Shown piece after piece: positions 19,145 to 28,800 of a DNA stretch of 64,000 bases. The notes beneath the pieces were generated by a model, which was given only the letters and a program-made list of their open reading frames with translations, was not told the DNA's origin and did not search any database. Each line of letters opens with the position of its first letter. Positions within the stretch are counted from its first letter, which is position 1. A program made the position numbers and the translations under genes. This stretch comes from Bradyrhizobium sp. CCGB01 (lineage in GTDB: Bacteria > Pseudomonadota > Alphaproteobacteria > Rhizobiales > Xanthobacteraceae). The stretch lies in contig NZ_JANADK010000001.1 in the NCBI RefSeq assembly GCF_024199795.1, positions 1,922,001 to 1,986,000 on the forward strand. Direction: 5' to 3'.

Positions 19145-19323
19145 CTACTTCTCCTTCAGGTATTTTTCGACCTTCTTCACGGACACCCCCGACAGCGCGA
19201 ACAGCTCCCGCGAGCGCTTGCCCCGATACGCCAAAGCGCTTTTTCCAGTACTCTTTTTCATAATCCTCATTGAGGTTGAGGCGGCTGCGGTCGCTAATCT
19301 GTTTTGCTTTTGTCGTCAGCCAT
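19145..19323 (-). pseudogene. DUF3606 protein, two frameshifts
   Basis: The normal small DUF3606 protein can be rebuilt. MADDKSKTD starts at 19323; after a one-base loss comes DRSRLNLNEDYEKEYWKKRFGVSGQALAGAV, and after a second shift VSVKKVEKYLKEK with a TAG stop at 19145-19147. The frame that spans it instead runs on to other residues at both ends. DUF3606 proteins are about 60-residue soluble proteins, common in rhizobia and of unknown role. Confidence 0.75.
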
Positions 19324-19439
19324 CTCTTCACTCCCTCTGTGGTTATTCTCGTCACCCAAACATCGCCGTGATCTTCTTCGCTTGGCCGCTCACCGTCAAA
19401 AATCTGAGTGGGCAAGTAGGGCGAGTCCCATCTGTGATC

Positions 19440-19659
19440 CTATTGATGGGTGCCGTAGCGATTGCCGGTTCTGGAGTTCGCGTAAGTGCCGCCACGGTGA
19501 GAAGAGCCGGTCGCCCAGCGAAGCTTCCCCCGTGGCTGGTTGTATGGTGTCCGACGCCGTAGCTGACGGGACCTCGTGCGATCCGCCGCGAGCGAGGGCA
19601 TGCTCATTAAGAGCGAGAAGCGTCATCAATGCTACGATCGTTGCAAGCGCTTTGGTCAT
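19440..19659 (-). pseudogene. Small exported protein, frameshifted
   Basis: MTKALATIVALMTLLALNEHA is a good signal peptide, followed by a short GGSHEVPSATASD linker. The family's expected ending, HRGGTYANSRTGNRYGTHQ, appears only in the next frame and closes with a TAG at 19440-19442. So one or two indels lie near 19500-19540. Similar rhizobial proteins ending in a GGTYANSRTGNRYGTH-type motif are exported and uncharacterised. Confidence 0.65.
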
Positions 19660-19671
19660 TCGATCCGCCGT

Positions 19672-19935
19672 TTACTGACACTCTGGTAAGGCCAAGAGGT
19701 TGTCGTTGTAATAGCCGTCTGCGTGCGTGCGGACGTACTTGCCGTTTGAGCCATCAACGACACCGACTTCGGCGCGTTTCCCACCCACCTCGTGAAGAAG
19801 GTATTTGAGCCTTGTTCATAAAGAGGATCACCTGCGATCTGGGCCACTTCACCCGATGCCACCGAGATGCGTGATCCTCTCGTGAGTATCGTTTCTGGGT
19901 TGCTTGTTAATGCATGTCACCTGAATATCGGGCAT
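19672..19935 (-). pseudogene. Second DUF3892 gene, frameshifted
   Basis: ATG at 19935 starts a frame, MPDIQVTCINKQPRNDTHERI, then THLGGIG, and stops. After a frame change the middle (FFTRVGGKRAEVGVVDGSNG) and the end KYVRTHADGYYNDNLLALPECQ follow, with TAA at 19672-19674. This matches the DUF3892 layout of the intact gene at 4866-5150 but is a different subtype, not a recent copy. At least two indels inactivate it. Confidence 0.75.
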
Positions 19936-19948
19936 CCGAAATCCTTGG

Positions 19949-20176
19949 TTGAAATCCGCTCAATCAAAGCGCAACCGAAGCGAGAAGGCAAGTCGAGGTG
20001 CACCTGATTTCGCCAATATATTTAGTTGGGATATCAAGCGGCGCCAAGAGGTCTGGGAGGAAATTAACGTCTCGGCAAAGGCGATTGGTGGTCGCGCCTC
20101 TGCAGCCGCCAGGGGAGGGCGGTTGATCAAGCAAACGCAAATCTGCGTTTGCTACAGCAACGGCAAAGTCGAGTGA
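19949..20176 (+). CDS. Doubtful small basic ORF
   Basis: A 75-codon frame starting with TTG encodes a basic protein with one plausible helical segment (DFANIFSWDIKRRQEVWEEIN). No ribosome site or family is recognised, and an equally long frame lies on the opposite strand. It is listed because it fills a gap between broken genes; it may well be non-coding. Confidence 0.2.
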   Translation: MKSAQSKRNRSEKASRGAPDFANIFSWDIKRRQEVWEEINVSAKAIGGRASAAARGGRLIKQTQICVCYSNGKVE

Positions 20177-20300
20177 GAAGTCCTTGCGCACCGCGGCGAA
20201 GCACTCGACCCCGACGCCACAAGATCGCTGGCACCAGTCTTCGTAAGGGCGTCGAGATGGACGCGCTTTCGTCTGCAGAGCTAATTCGTCTTAAGTGGGC

Positions 20301-20608
20301 AGCTTAGACTTCGGGAATAGGCCGGCCACCAATCCTGGTAGGTGCCTTGAAGTCCTTCTCCGCGATACAGTTTGGAGGGCACGCCCATGGACTGCCATCC
20401 GCGCGGGCCGTGCTGGTCAGCTTTGCTAGGCAAACGGCAGGGCCGGCCACTGAAGTTGGCGGCGCGTGATAGGGACAGCGCTTCGTGCTTGCCACGCCCC
20501 AAGGCGCCGAGTCACGTTGTTGCTAACTTCACTGGCAGCGCGGGCGCGATAGGGACAGCGTTCGGCTACGCGTTTCACCGACGCCGAGTCGCGCTCGCGC
20601 TGCTTCCG
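20301..20608 (-). repeat. Dispersed repeat, copy C (inverted)
   Basis: The best preserved copy of the repeat at 4091-4372, in opposite orientation. On the minus strand the order is GAGCGCGACTCGGCG, GAACGCTGTCCCTATCGC, GAAGCGCTGTCCCTATCAC, CCGTTTGCCTAGCAAAG, GCACGGCCCGCGCGG, GCACCTACCAGGATTGG, CGAAGTCTAAGCT. Open frames crossing it are not conserved in the other copies. Confidence 0.65.
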
Positions 20609-20743
20609 TGGCGAAGATGGCTCATTGTGCCCTGTGTTTTTCGCCCCACCGGTGGCAAATAGGATTTTAGTTGGCTCACGGAGCACGGTGATCTGAAGCA
20701 GCATCTCCAATATACCAATGCCGGCCGCATGGAGAGTGTAGCG

Positions 20744-20980
20744 ATGGCGAAGGACCCTGACGGCCTCGGGCGTGTCGCAGAGATTGAAATCGACAAGTCG
20801 GCCGCGATCTTAGTTGAGCAGATCGATGGTGAGATCACTGTCGCCATCGCCAGCGTTGTGAGCGTTTATTTGCAGTTAACGGCAGATCAGGCGCGCAAGC
20901 TCTCTCGTGCCTTAGCTGTAGCCGCGAAGAATGCGGAGAAATTCCAAACCGTGACGAGAACGCAAGGCGCGATGTCGTAG
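20744..20980 (+). CDS. Hypothetical protein
   Basis: A 78-residue frame from ATG at 20744 (MAKDPDGLGRVAEIEIDKSA) with an alternating hydrophobic beta-rich middle (AILVEQIDGEITVAIASVVSVYL). A helix with a QARKLSRALAVAAKNAEKF pattern closes the protein. The strand-then-helix layout and even composition look coding. I do not recognise a family. It ends 46 bases before the IS66-type element. Confidence 0.5.
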   Translation: MAKDPDGLGRVAEIEIDKSAAILVEQIDGEITVAIASVVSVYLQLTADQARKLSRALAVAAKNAEKFQTVTRTQGAMS

Positions 20981-21076
20981 GATTGACATTTGTTTGCCCT
21001 TACGTAGCCGCGACTCAGGGGACGCATCCGGCGACGGCCTCTGGCCAGGTCGCTTTGAGCAGACAGCCGATAGCAT

Positions 21077-22645
21077 TCAGGCGGCGTAAGCGATGTTCTG
21101 AGGGCGCCAGTTCCAAGGCAGGAGTTCGTGGATGCGCTTGGCGGGATGATCCGGCAAGCAGGCGAGCACGTCGGCGAGCCAGGCCTGTGGATCGATGCCG
21201 TTGAGTTTGGCGGTGGCGATGAGGGTGTAGATTGCCGCCGCACGCCGGCCGCCCCCATCGGAGCCGGCGAAGGTCCAATTTCTTCGGCCCACAGCGACAG
21301 CCCGTAGCTCGCGTTCAGCGGCGTTGTTCGACATGCAAAGCCGTCCGTCCTCAAGGAAGCGGCTAAATGCTTCCCAGCAGCTGAGGCAGTAATTGATCGC
21401 CTTGGTCGTGTCGTTGTTCCTGGAGAGGTTGGCGCGCTGCTCGTGCAACCACGCCTCCAGCTCGACGATCAGGGGGCGGCTATTCTCCTTGGCGCACACG
21501 CAAACGCTCCTGCGCAGCAAGTCCGTTGATCTCGCGCTGGATGGCGAACAGGACATCGATGCGCTTGACCGCCTCGGCCGCGATCGGCGCCGTACTGAGC
21601 CGCGCTAAATCGAAGAACTTACGCCGGCCGTGTGCCCAGCATGCCGCCTCGATAATCGGGCCCCCTTTGCGATTGACTTCGTAGAGCCTGCCAAAGCCGG
21701 CATAGGCATCGGCCTGCATCAGTCCGGCATAGCCCGCCAGATGCTGCTCCGGATGCGCACCGCCACGATCAGGCGAGTAGAAGAACACAGCTGCCGGCGG
21801 ATCTGGGCCGGCGACGGGCGATCGTCGCGCACATAGGTCCAGAGCCGGCCGGTCCGGGTCTTGCCCTTGGCCAGGACCGGCACCGTGGTGTCGTCGGCAT
21901 GGATGCGCTCGGCCGCGAAGACGTGGCTTCGGATTGCATCGACCAGCGGCACAGGGTTGCCGCGGAAGCGCCCACCCAGTCCGCCAGCGTCGAGACATCG
22001 AGGTCGACGCCTTCGCGCTGGTAGACGTCGCTCTGACGATTGAGCGGCAGGTGCAGACCATATTTAGCGAACAGGATATGGGCCAGCAGCTTGGGCCCCG
22101 CAGGTCCCCGCGCAATCGGATGCGAGGGGGCCGGCGGCTGGGTGATCGCTTCGCAGGCCCGGCAGACGAGCTTCTCGCGCACGTGCTGGATCACCTTCCA
22201 CTGGCGCGGAACGAGCTCCAGCGTCTCGGTCACGTCCTCGCCAATCTTGCGCAATCGGCTGTCGCCGCAATGGGCAGATCGCAGGTGTCGGATAGACGAT
22301 GCGCTACCGTGGCAGATGCTCCGGCAGTGGCCGGCGGGCTGGCTTGCGGCGCTCGAACGATGGCACCGCAATCTTCTCGGCTGCCATCTGCGCTGTGGTC
22401 GCAGCTTGCGCCGCGTTATCCTCCAGGTCGGCGAGCTGTAGCTCGAGCTGGTCCAGCAATGCGCCCCGCTCAGAGGACTGTCCGAACTGCTCGTGCCGGA
22501 GCTTCTTGATCGTGAGCTTGAGCTTCTCGATCAGCAAGGTCCCCGCCTGGGCTTCGGCTTCCGCGGCCAACCGGGCCGCTCGCTCGGCGCGCAGCATCGC
22601 CTGCAGCGTGGTCACATCGTCGGGAAGAGAATCATCGGCGCCCAT
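21077..22645 (-). pseudogene. IS66 TnpC transposase, broken
   Basis: Starts MGADDSLPDDVTTLQAMLRA with the leucine-zipper-like helix and LRHEQFGQSSERGALL. It then passes through separate frames: zinc-binding CRACEAITQPPAPSHPIARG, LPLNRQSDVYQREGVDLDVSTLADW, the catalytic-domain AGYAGLMQADAYAGF and ACWAHGRRKFFDLA, and the end FLEDGRLCMSNNAAEREL to GIDPQAWLADVLACLP. At least three frame changes (near 22330, 21930 and 21520) separate these parts. An intact TnpC would be about 520 residues, close to the span seen. Confidence 0.85.
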
Positions 22646-22718
22646 CGCCGACCAGAGAATCACAAGACGCGGTCTCTGTCCGAACCGCTGATCGTGCCAC
22701 CGATTAAAATCCCAGCGA

Positions 22719-23067
22719 TCAGCCAGCCGCCTGCGGTCGCCAGGTATGTTGCGGCATCCGCCAGTCGATGCCCTCCAGCAGGTAGCCAAGCTGGGCGGGG
22801 GTGATTGTCACCACGCCATCAGCCGACGACGGCCACAGGAAGCGGCCGCGCTCCAGCCGCTTGGCATAAAGCGACATGCCCAGTCCATCGTGCCAAAGGA
22901 TATTGATCAGCTTGCCCGCTTTTGCCACGGAACACGTAGAGATCGCCGCCGTGCGGGTCTCGCTTGAAGGCTTCCTGCACCAGCAAGCCCAGCGAGTTCA
23001 TGCCGCGACGCATATCGGTGTGGCCGGTCGCAATCCACACCCGCACGCCCGACGCAACGGGAATCAC
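22719..23067 (-). pseudogene. IS66 TnpB, frameshifted
   Basis: A GTG at 23067 overlaps the tnpA stop (GTGA). The first frame reads IPVASGVRVWIATGHTDMRRG and GGDLYVFRGKSG. The second half (INILWHDGLGMSLYAKRLERG, FLWPSSADGVVTIT, LGYLLEGIDW) is in another frame, with a break near 22920. TnpB is an accessory protein of IS66 transposition. At about 115 residues the reconstructed length is normal. Confidence 0.85.
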
Positions 23068-23473
23068 CGCAGGCGTCCATCTGCCAGCGCCGCCACGGCG
23101 GCCTTCAGCGTCGCCGCGTCGACCGCGCCCGTGATCCGCATCCGAGCCCCGGCAGCAAACTCGATCTCGATCGACCCGCCGCTGCTGGCCGGCGTGGCTG
23201 GACAAGGCGTCGGCCCTGATTCCGCGACCACCATCGCCGGTACGAAGCCCGGTTGATCGGCGGCATCCTTCGGCTCCGGCCGAAACGACCGTCGCCACGC
23301 AGCAGCAATGAACGCGACACGCCATACCGCCGCGCTGTTGCCGCGACTTGGCGCGGCGCCTGTAAGCTCTCCAGAACGATCTTGAGCTTCTCATCCTCGG
23401 ACCAGCGCCGCCGCCGGCCCGTGTCCACCACCTCAAGCCGTTCGACTTGGGCACTGCGCCTATCACTGTCCAT
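23064..23473 (-). pseudogene. IS66 TnpA, frameshifted
   Basis: Starts at ATG 23473 ([19 protein letters not shown]) with the helix-turn-helix [17 protein letters not shown] and [16 protein letters not shown]. After a frame change near 23300 the normal C-terminal part follows ([20 protein letters not shown], then [14 protein letters not shown]) and ends at the TGA overlapping tnpB. Without repair the product loses its C-terminal half. Confidence 0.85.
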
Positions 23474-23526
23474 AAGGACAGTTCTCAACAAAACGCCTCA
23501 TTCGGCAAGGCGGCCTTCACCGGAGG

Positions 23527-23781
23527 GATACGCTCGATCGGTATCTGGACGATCCGAAACTCACGGCAGCAGGCTACGATTATAAGGATTTCTTCCCAGC
23601 ACTACGGAATGCACTGGTCTGGGAGATCAAGGAAGGGCAGATCGAGACGGGAAACGGCCAACGGTGGACGATCCCGCATGGTTTTGAGAACATCCAGCTG
23701 TTCCACCGTAAGGACATACTCGACAAGTACGCCATCAAGGTGCCGACGAATCCACCAGAGATGTCGTCAGCCGCCTGCTAA
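23527..23781 (+). pseudogene. 3' remnant of a gene cut by the IS66 element
   Basis: Immediately outside the IS66 right end an open frame without a start codon runs 84 codons to TAA at 23779. It reads DTLDRYLDDPKLTAAGYDYK, then DFFPALRNALVWEIKEGQIE and NIQLFHRKDILDKYAIKVPT. Composition is strongly protein-like. No continuation was found left of the IS. I do not recognise the family. Confidence 0.5.
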
Positions 23782-23961
23782 AAACTGAAGGCTGCCGTCG
23801 CAGCGATCACACCTTTGGGTGTGCGCGGTGTGCTGCTTTTGGAGCAGCATCGAACCCGACCGGGGGTGTTCACGCGGACGATTGGGTGGGGCGTAAATAT
23901 GCCGCCTCCCGTTTCCCGCCTTCATCAACTTTCAGCGATAGTTCGCAGTCGGGAAGAGATC

Positions 23962-24402
23962 TCAGAGAGATTGATCATCTGCTTCAACTCGTTGGCTGAT
24001 TGACACCCCTCTCCGAAAGCGGCGAGCGTCAGACCGTTCGGGCTGAAAGGCCTCAACTAGAACTAGTAGGGCACTCGCAGGATCACTGTCGCCGCATACG
24101 AAAACATCGGCGGCTGCGTAGGACTTCTCAGGCCAAGTATGCAAAGTCATGTGCGATTCAGCCAATAGGGCTATTGCGGAGACGCCATGACCCGGACAAA
24201 ACTTGTGAACATGAATGTGGAGTAGTGTCGCGCCCGCCGCACGGATGGCTTTTCGAATTGCGTTTTCTGCGAGGGCCGAATCGTCGAGGTTCTTCGCTCC
24301 CCATAGCTCGATTAGCATATGTGTCGCACCAGTAGACAGAGTCGGTAGGACATCCTCGTTATCGATAGGCACTAAGGAATCTCCATTGAAATATCGGCCC
24401 AA
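23962..24402 (-). CDS. speD: S-adenosylmethionine decarboxylase proenzyme
   Basis: A 146-residue class 1B AdoMet decarboxylase. The enzyme removes CO2 from S-adenosylmethionine to give the aminopropyl donor for spermidine and related polyamines. The self-cleavage and pyruvoyl-forming serine lies in LLAESHMTLHTWPE (Ser83). The catalytic His88 and Cys103 (VFVCGDSDP) keep the spacing known from Thermotoga SpeD. The N-terminal about 25 residues before GATHMLIELWGAKNLDD are not conserved, so Met at residue 29 is an alternative start. No spermidine synthase gene is adjacent. It stands divergent from the NRPS locus 1.4 kb away. This is one of few intact genes between two broken stretches. Confidence 0.88.
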   Translation of the reverse strand: MGRYFNGDSLVPIDNEDVLPTLSTGATHMLIELWGAKNLDDSALAENAIRKAIRAAGATLLHIHVHKFCPGHGVSAIALLAESHMTLHTWPEKSYAAADVFVCGDSDPASALLVLVEAFQPERSDARRFRRGVSISQRVEADDQSL

Positions 24403-24439
24403 GAAGCTGAGCTATTCGGGGGGGCGGTGACGAGCTGAT

Positions 24440-24670
24440 CAGGCGCTCGGTCTCAATGCCATCGTTGACTCTAAAAACCGCGACGTTTGGCAACTGTTTG
24501 GTGCCTTTGAGCAGCCGCCAGGCCCTTGATGCGGCGATCATCAACTGGAACACCAATGGCTTGGCGGCGGCCGGCTTGTCAGGAGGTGGCTTGTGCGCCA
24601 AAAGCTGACCCACGCGGTCGGCTTCGGTGAGGCGACGAGGCCGGCATTTTGTGCCGTCGTGGACGGCGCC
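24440..24670 (-). pseudogene. IS256/mutator-type transposase C-terminal remnant
   Basis: The minus frame contains PLVFQLMIAASRAWRLLKGT and KQLPNVAVFRVNDGIE. This matches the closing part of IS256-family transposases (--FKL--AA-K-WRRL-G-NQLP-V--GV-F-DG). The rest of the transposase and both ends are missing, and upstream codons are not alignable. Confidence 0.5.
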
Positions 24671-25068
24671 TCGGGCTTCGAATGAGACCAAACATCTAGC
24701 TATTCTCCCGCCAGTTAGAGCCGATCTGACCGCTGCCTGGTACATAGGAGCGACGCCGCCATAGTGTGACGGAAGGTAGGGATTACTGAAGGCGTCTCGC
24801 CGGTAACCACCGCCGGCGCGCCCGTGAAGATATCCTCCGGACCAATTCCACGGGGCCGGAGCCAGTGCGCCTGCTGGCTCAAGATCCGCCGAATCGAATG
24901 CACCTCTTGCGACAAACGCAATCGTTGTCGCTCCCCGAAAACAAACTCGACATCGCATCCAGCACTCCGCGGCCCTTTCTCGATCGATCAACCGAGCACC
25001 TTCTGTCACCGGTGATGGCGCCGTGAACAAAGCAAGCAGCGTGCCGCTTGGAAATGGTGATGGTCCAG

Positions 25069-25311
25069 TTACGTCGCGCCACGTGCATGCGACAAGTCGT
25101 GGACAAGGGTCTTGGATCTGACAATCGCGCTGTAGGCTTCAACACATACTTCGCAGTAGAAAATCGCCTCCTCTGTTGGAATCCAGGAGACGTCGATCTC
25201 GCCTCCAATCAATATCATGGGAGCGGAGCCTGCCTGGACGCTACACTCGACCACCCGCAGAGTACCTGCAGTGCATGGTTCTGCACGCCGACAACTGGTT
25301 AAGCTGTCCAC
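25069..25311 (-). CDS. Doubtful small ORF
   Basis: An 80-codon minus frame starting with GTG. The middle (RVVECSVQAGSAPMILIGGE, then IDVSWIPTEEAIFYCEVCVE) looks moderately protein-like and contains a CxxC pair. A TATAAT hexamer lies about 17 bases upstream without a well-spaced -35. No family is recognised, and the opposite strand is open as well. Confidence 0.25.
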   Translation of the reverse strand: MDSLTSCRRAEPCTAGTLRVVECSVQAGSAPMILIGGEIDVSWIPTEEAIFYCEVCVEAYSAIVRSKTLVHDLSHARGAT

Positions 25312-25813
25312 ACTTGTCTCATTATAGCCAAGAGCGTCAAACTGCGTGAGCGCTCAAGCATTGCGCTCCAGATGACCATTTAAACAGCCATTGTGGAAAA
25401 TGTTACATGCCTCTGTGTCGGGTATAGCGCAATCCGCGTACTGACTTGCGTGCTTCCAGCCAACCGACAGCCGGTGCGCCTAGTCCGCCTTCGTGAGGAG
25501 AGCGCCAAACTATAGGCCAGACGCTAATGCAAAAAATCGCAAGCCGCAACGAGTCTGGGCTGATTGGTTTTGATCCACGCATGACATCGCGAGTCAACTA
25601 CAAGATCCGGTAGATGCGAACGCCAATTTGAGGCCTTAGCTTCCGGCCGTGTTCTCCTGCCGATCATCAGGAACATCAGAGAGCGGAACGACGAAGCCAA
25701 GAACGAGCAACAAGAACGAGCAAAACGGCGCTATATGATTCGCAAATCACGGGGCTACGGAACGCAGGTCTCGAGCGGAATCCTCACTGTTCTAATTTAG
25801 TGCCGAGCAGGCG
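25312..25813. other. Upstream region of the NRPS gene
   Basis: No gene is seen in these 500 bases. They hold a TGT-N10-ACA site (25392-25407), a 12-bp direct repeat (AAGAACGAGCAA, two adjacent copies about 25704-25728), and presumably the NRPS promoter. No convincing -24/-12 element was found. Confidence 0.45.
25392..25407. promoter_or_regulatory. TGT-N10-ACA site, possible NifA upstream activator
   Basis: TGT GGAAAATGTT ACA fits the NifA upstream activating sequence exactly. It lies 407 bases before the NRPS start. The motif is short and is expected several times per 64 kb by chance, and no sigma-54 promoter with correct GG-N10-GC spacing and flanks was found at the usual distance. Confidence 0.25.
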
Positions 25814-28800
25814 ATGGATGGCGGGACGGGTATGCCGACGGAAGATCGATCAGCAAAAAATCGACTTGTGGAACCTCAACCGATCGATGTGATCACGCTG
25901 ATCGATGCCCTTGCAAGATCGGATCCCGAGAGGGACGCGCTGAGGTTCGGCGCAAACAAACTCAGTTACAGGGCACTACGATCAAAATCGGATGTCCTCG
26001 CAAGGAGATTACGAGAGCAGGGCGCTCACGGCTCGGTGATCGGTTATTGGGGGGAGCGAAACCTCGACTGGGCAACGGCGGTCGTCGCAATTCTGAAGGC
26101 TGGATCAACGTACCTACCGCTTGATCCATCGTTACCAGCGGCTCGTACATCATTCATGATCGAGCAGAGTCGCTGCGCTTTGATTGTTGGGCCAAATCAG
26201 CTGGATTCGCTTAGGCCATTCCAGGCGGGCAGCAAGTGCTCCACCCGATTCGTAACGATTGAGGCGACGCTGCGGGAGAGTGAGGCGTCGTCTGTTCTTC
26301 CGTCATTAAGCGACGATGGGCACGCCTACATTCTGTTTACGTCCGGTTCTACGGGGCAGCCTAAAGGCGCAATGATTGAGCGTGCAGCCTTAAACAATCA
26401 TTTGGCGGCAAAAAGTGATGCTCTAACCCTCACTTGGACGGATTGCGTCGCGCAGACGGCATCGCATTCCTTTGACATCTCGCTGTGGCAGCTTCTGGCA
26501 GGACTTTGCGTCGGAGGCTGCACCGCGATCATTGATGATGTGACGATGCAATCGCCAGTATCGCTTCTTCAAGCCATTCAAGGACACGGCGTGACCGTCG
26601 TTCAATTCGTTCCATCGATGCTTGGGGTATTTGTTGAATATCTGCAGTCCCTTCCGGCGGCTCAGCGAGCTTTGGACAGCTTGCGGATTATTTCTACGGT
26701 CGGAGAAGCTCTAACACCCGGACTAGCACGGGCGTGGCTTGCCTTATATCCTCGTGCCCCCATTCTTAACCATTACGGACCGACCGAGTGCGGGGACGGC
26801 GTCACCCACCATCTGGTCTCCGTGCCGCCTGCGCTGTCTGACACTTATGTGCCGATCGGAAGACCGATTTCTAACCTGAAGGTTTTTGTCGCGGACGGGG
26901 CGCGCCTGTGCAACACGGAAGAGGTCGGTGAAATCTGTGTTAGCGGCGTTGGTGTGGCTGGCGGTTACGTCAATGACGATGTCCGTACCAAGGAGGCTTT
27001 TGGGCCAAATCCGTTCTCGGATGACCCGTCATACCAGTCCCTATACAGGACAGGTGATCTCGGGCGCGTCCGTTCCGACGGTCTCTTGGAGTGTCTCGGT
27101 CGACGGGACCGTCAAGTCAAAATACGCGGGCACAGAATTGAGCTCGGAGAAATCGAGGCCAGACTCTCCACACATGAATTGGTACGTGGCGCCGTGGTGG
27201 TCGCCTCAGTCTGCACAGGCGTAAAGCTTACCGCGAGAGACATCGTCGGGGCTGAGGAGGGTACGGGATTCAAGCGACTGATCGCGTATGTGTTGGCTCC
27301 GACTGAACTAGGGGAGGGCGAGCTTCAGAATTATCTTGCCGAAGCGCTGCCCAGCTACATGCTCCCAGAAAGGATCATCCATGTCGGCGGAATTCCACTG
27401 ACTCGAAACGGAAAGGTCGACCTTGGGGCGTTGCCGGATCCGACCATTATTCGCCCCCCACTGCCGACGCCATTCGAGGAGCCGCAAACTGAGCTCGAAG
27501 CCAAGCTGTGTCAAATTTGGTCCGGCATTCTGCGTATTGCGAACGTTGGCGTGAATGACCAGTTCATAAGCCTCGGCGGAGACTCGCTTCGGGCGGTGCT
27601 CATATTGGGCCAGGTGCAGACCCTGCTCGGAGTGCGACCGGATTTCAAACTGATCGTGAATGGAACGATCCGATCTCTTGCGGCGTCGATCTCTGCCCGA
27701 CTCGAATCCAAACTGTGCCCAGCCCCTAAGTGCGGCACGCTTACGCGATCGCCTCTGACGCGAGTTCAGGAGCACCTTTGGTTTCTTTCGCAGCTCGATC
27801 CGTCTGCCAAAAACTACATCATACAAGGGGGCCTGCGAATAAGAGGCGTTATCGATCTGGCCGCGTTCGAGCGCGCCTGGACCGATGTTGTTCGTTCCCA
27901 TCAGGCGCTTTCGGCACGCTTCATCGACGAGAACGGTCCGGTTCAGGTTTTCGATGACCCGCAACGCGTAAGTCTTGAAGTGGCTGATGCATCTCATCTC
28001 TCGGCGGAGGAAGCTGAGGAGCTAATTGCACAGTTACGGCGAACGGAGATGAATGGCAGCTTTGATCTTACCCAAGGCTATCTGTTTCGTGCGCGCATGA
28101 TACGATTTAGCGCTGATAGACATCTCGTACTGATCACCGCTCACGAAATCATCATCGATGCCTGGTCGATCTCCGTTCTGCTCAGGGATCTTCGACAAAG
28201 GTACGAAAATCCCGCGGCGTTCGTGCCAGAGAACCGCATCACACTTTCGACCTACGCGGTCTGGGAGACAAAACACACAACGCCAGAGACACTGGTCAAT
28301 CAACGAAGTTATTGGCGTCGTCAGATTGGTGATGATCCGCCGGTGCTTTCTCTTGCAACGAGACGGGTGCGGCGCCAGCCAAATTCCTATCGCGGCGCCT
28401 CGCATGCGGTGCTGCTTGGCCGCGAGCTCTCCAACCAGATACGGGAGTTTGCGCGGCGACATAGGTGCACCACGTCGACAACACTCCTCGCGTGCTTCAA
28501 GCTGCTGCTGCGGATGTATAGTGGTCAGGACGACATTATCGTTGGCATACCGCACGTCGTACGTGATCAACCCGGCAGCGCCGAAATTGTCGGCTTTCTT
28601 CTGAATATGCTGCCAATCCGCACCGCGATCGATGTCCACAAGTCCTTTGCGGTTCATGCCTGCCGCATCCAGGACCTAGTCAGTAGTGCCATCGCAAATT
28701 CAGCATATCCGTTCAGCTGGATGGTGAGGGATACCCGTCTGTACCGCGAAGCGGAACGATCACCGATCTTCCAAGTCATGTTCAACATGTACTCCGAAGC

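Larger units (their letters stand above)
21027..23524 (-). mobile_element. IS66-family insertion sequence, degenerate
   Basis: A 2.5-kb element with the classical tnpA-tnpB-tnpC order on the minus strand. Candidate ends are TCCGGCGACGGCCTCTGGCC at 21027 and, reverse complemented, TCCGGTGAAGGCCGCCTTGCC at 23524. They resemble each other but are imperfect, so the boundaries are tentative. All three genes are frameshifted, so the element cannot move by itself. On its right side it cuts into a reading frame that continues to 23781. Confidence 0.75.

Noticed and set aside
25740..25775. Sigma-54 promoter before the NRPS
   Set aside because: A GG-N10-GC spacing exists (in GGGGCTACGGAACGCA), but the flanking bases do not match TGGCAC and TTGCA, and it lies too far from the TGT-N10-ACA site.
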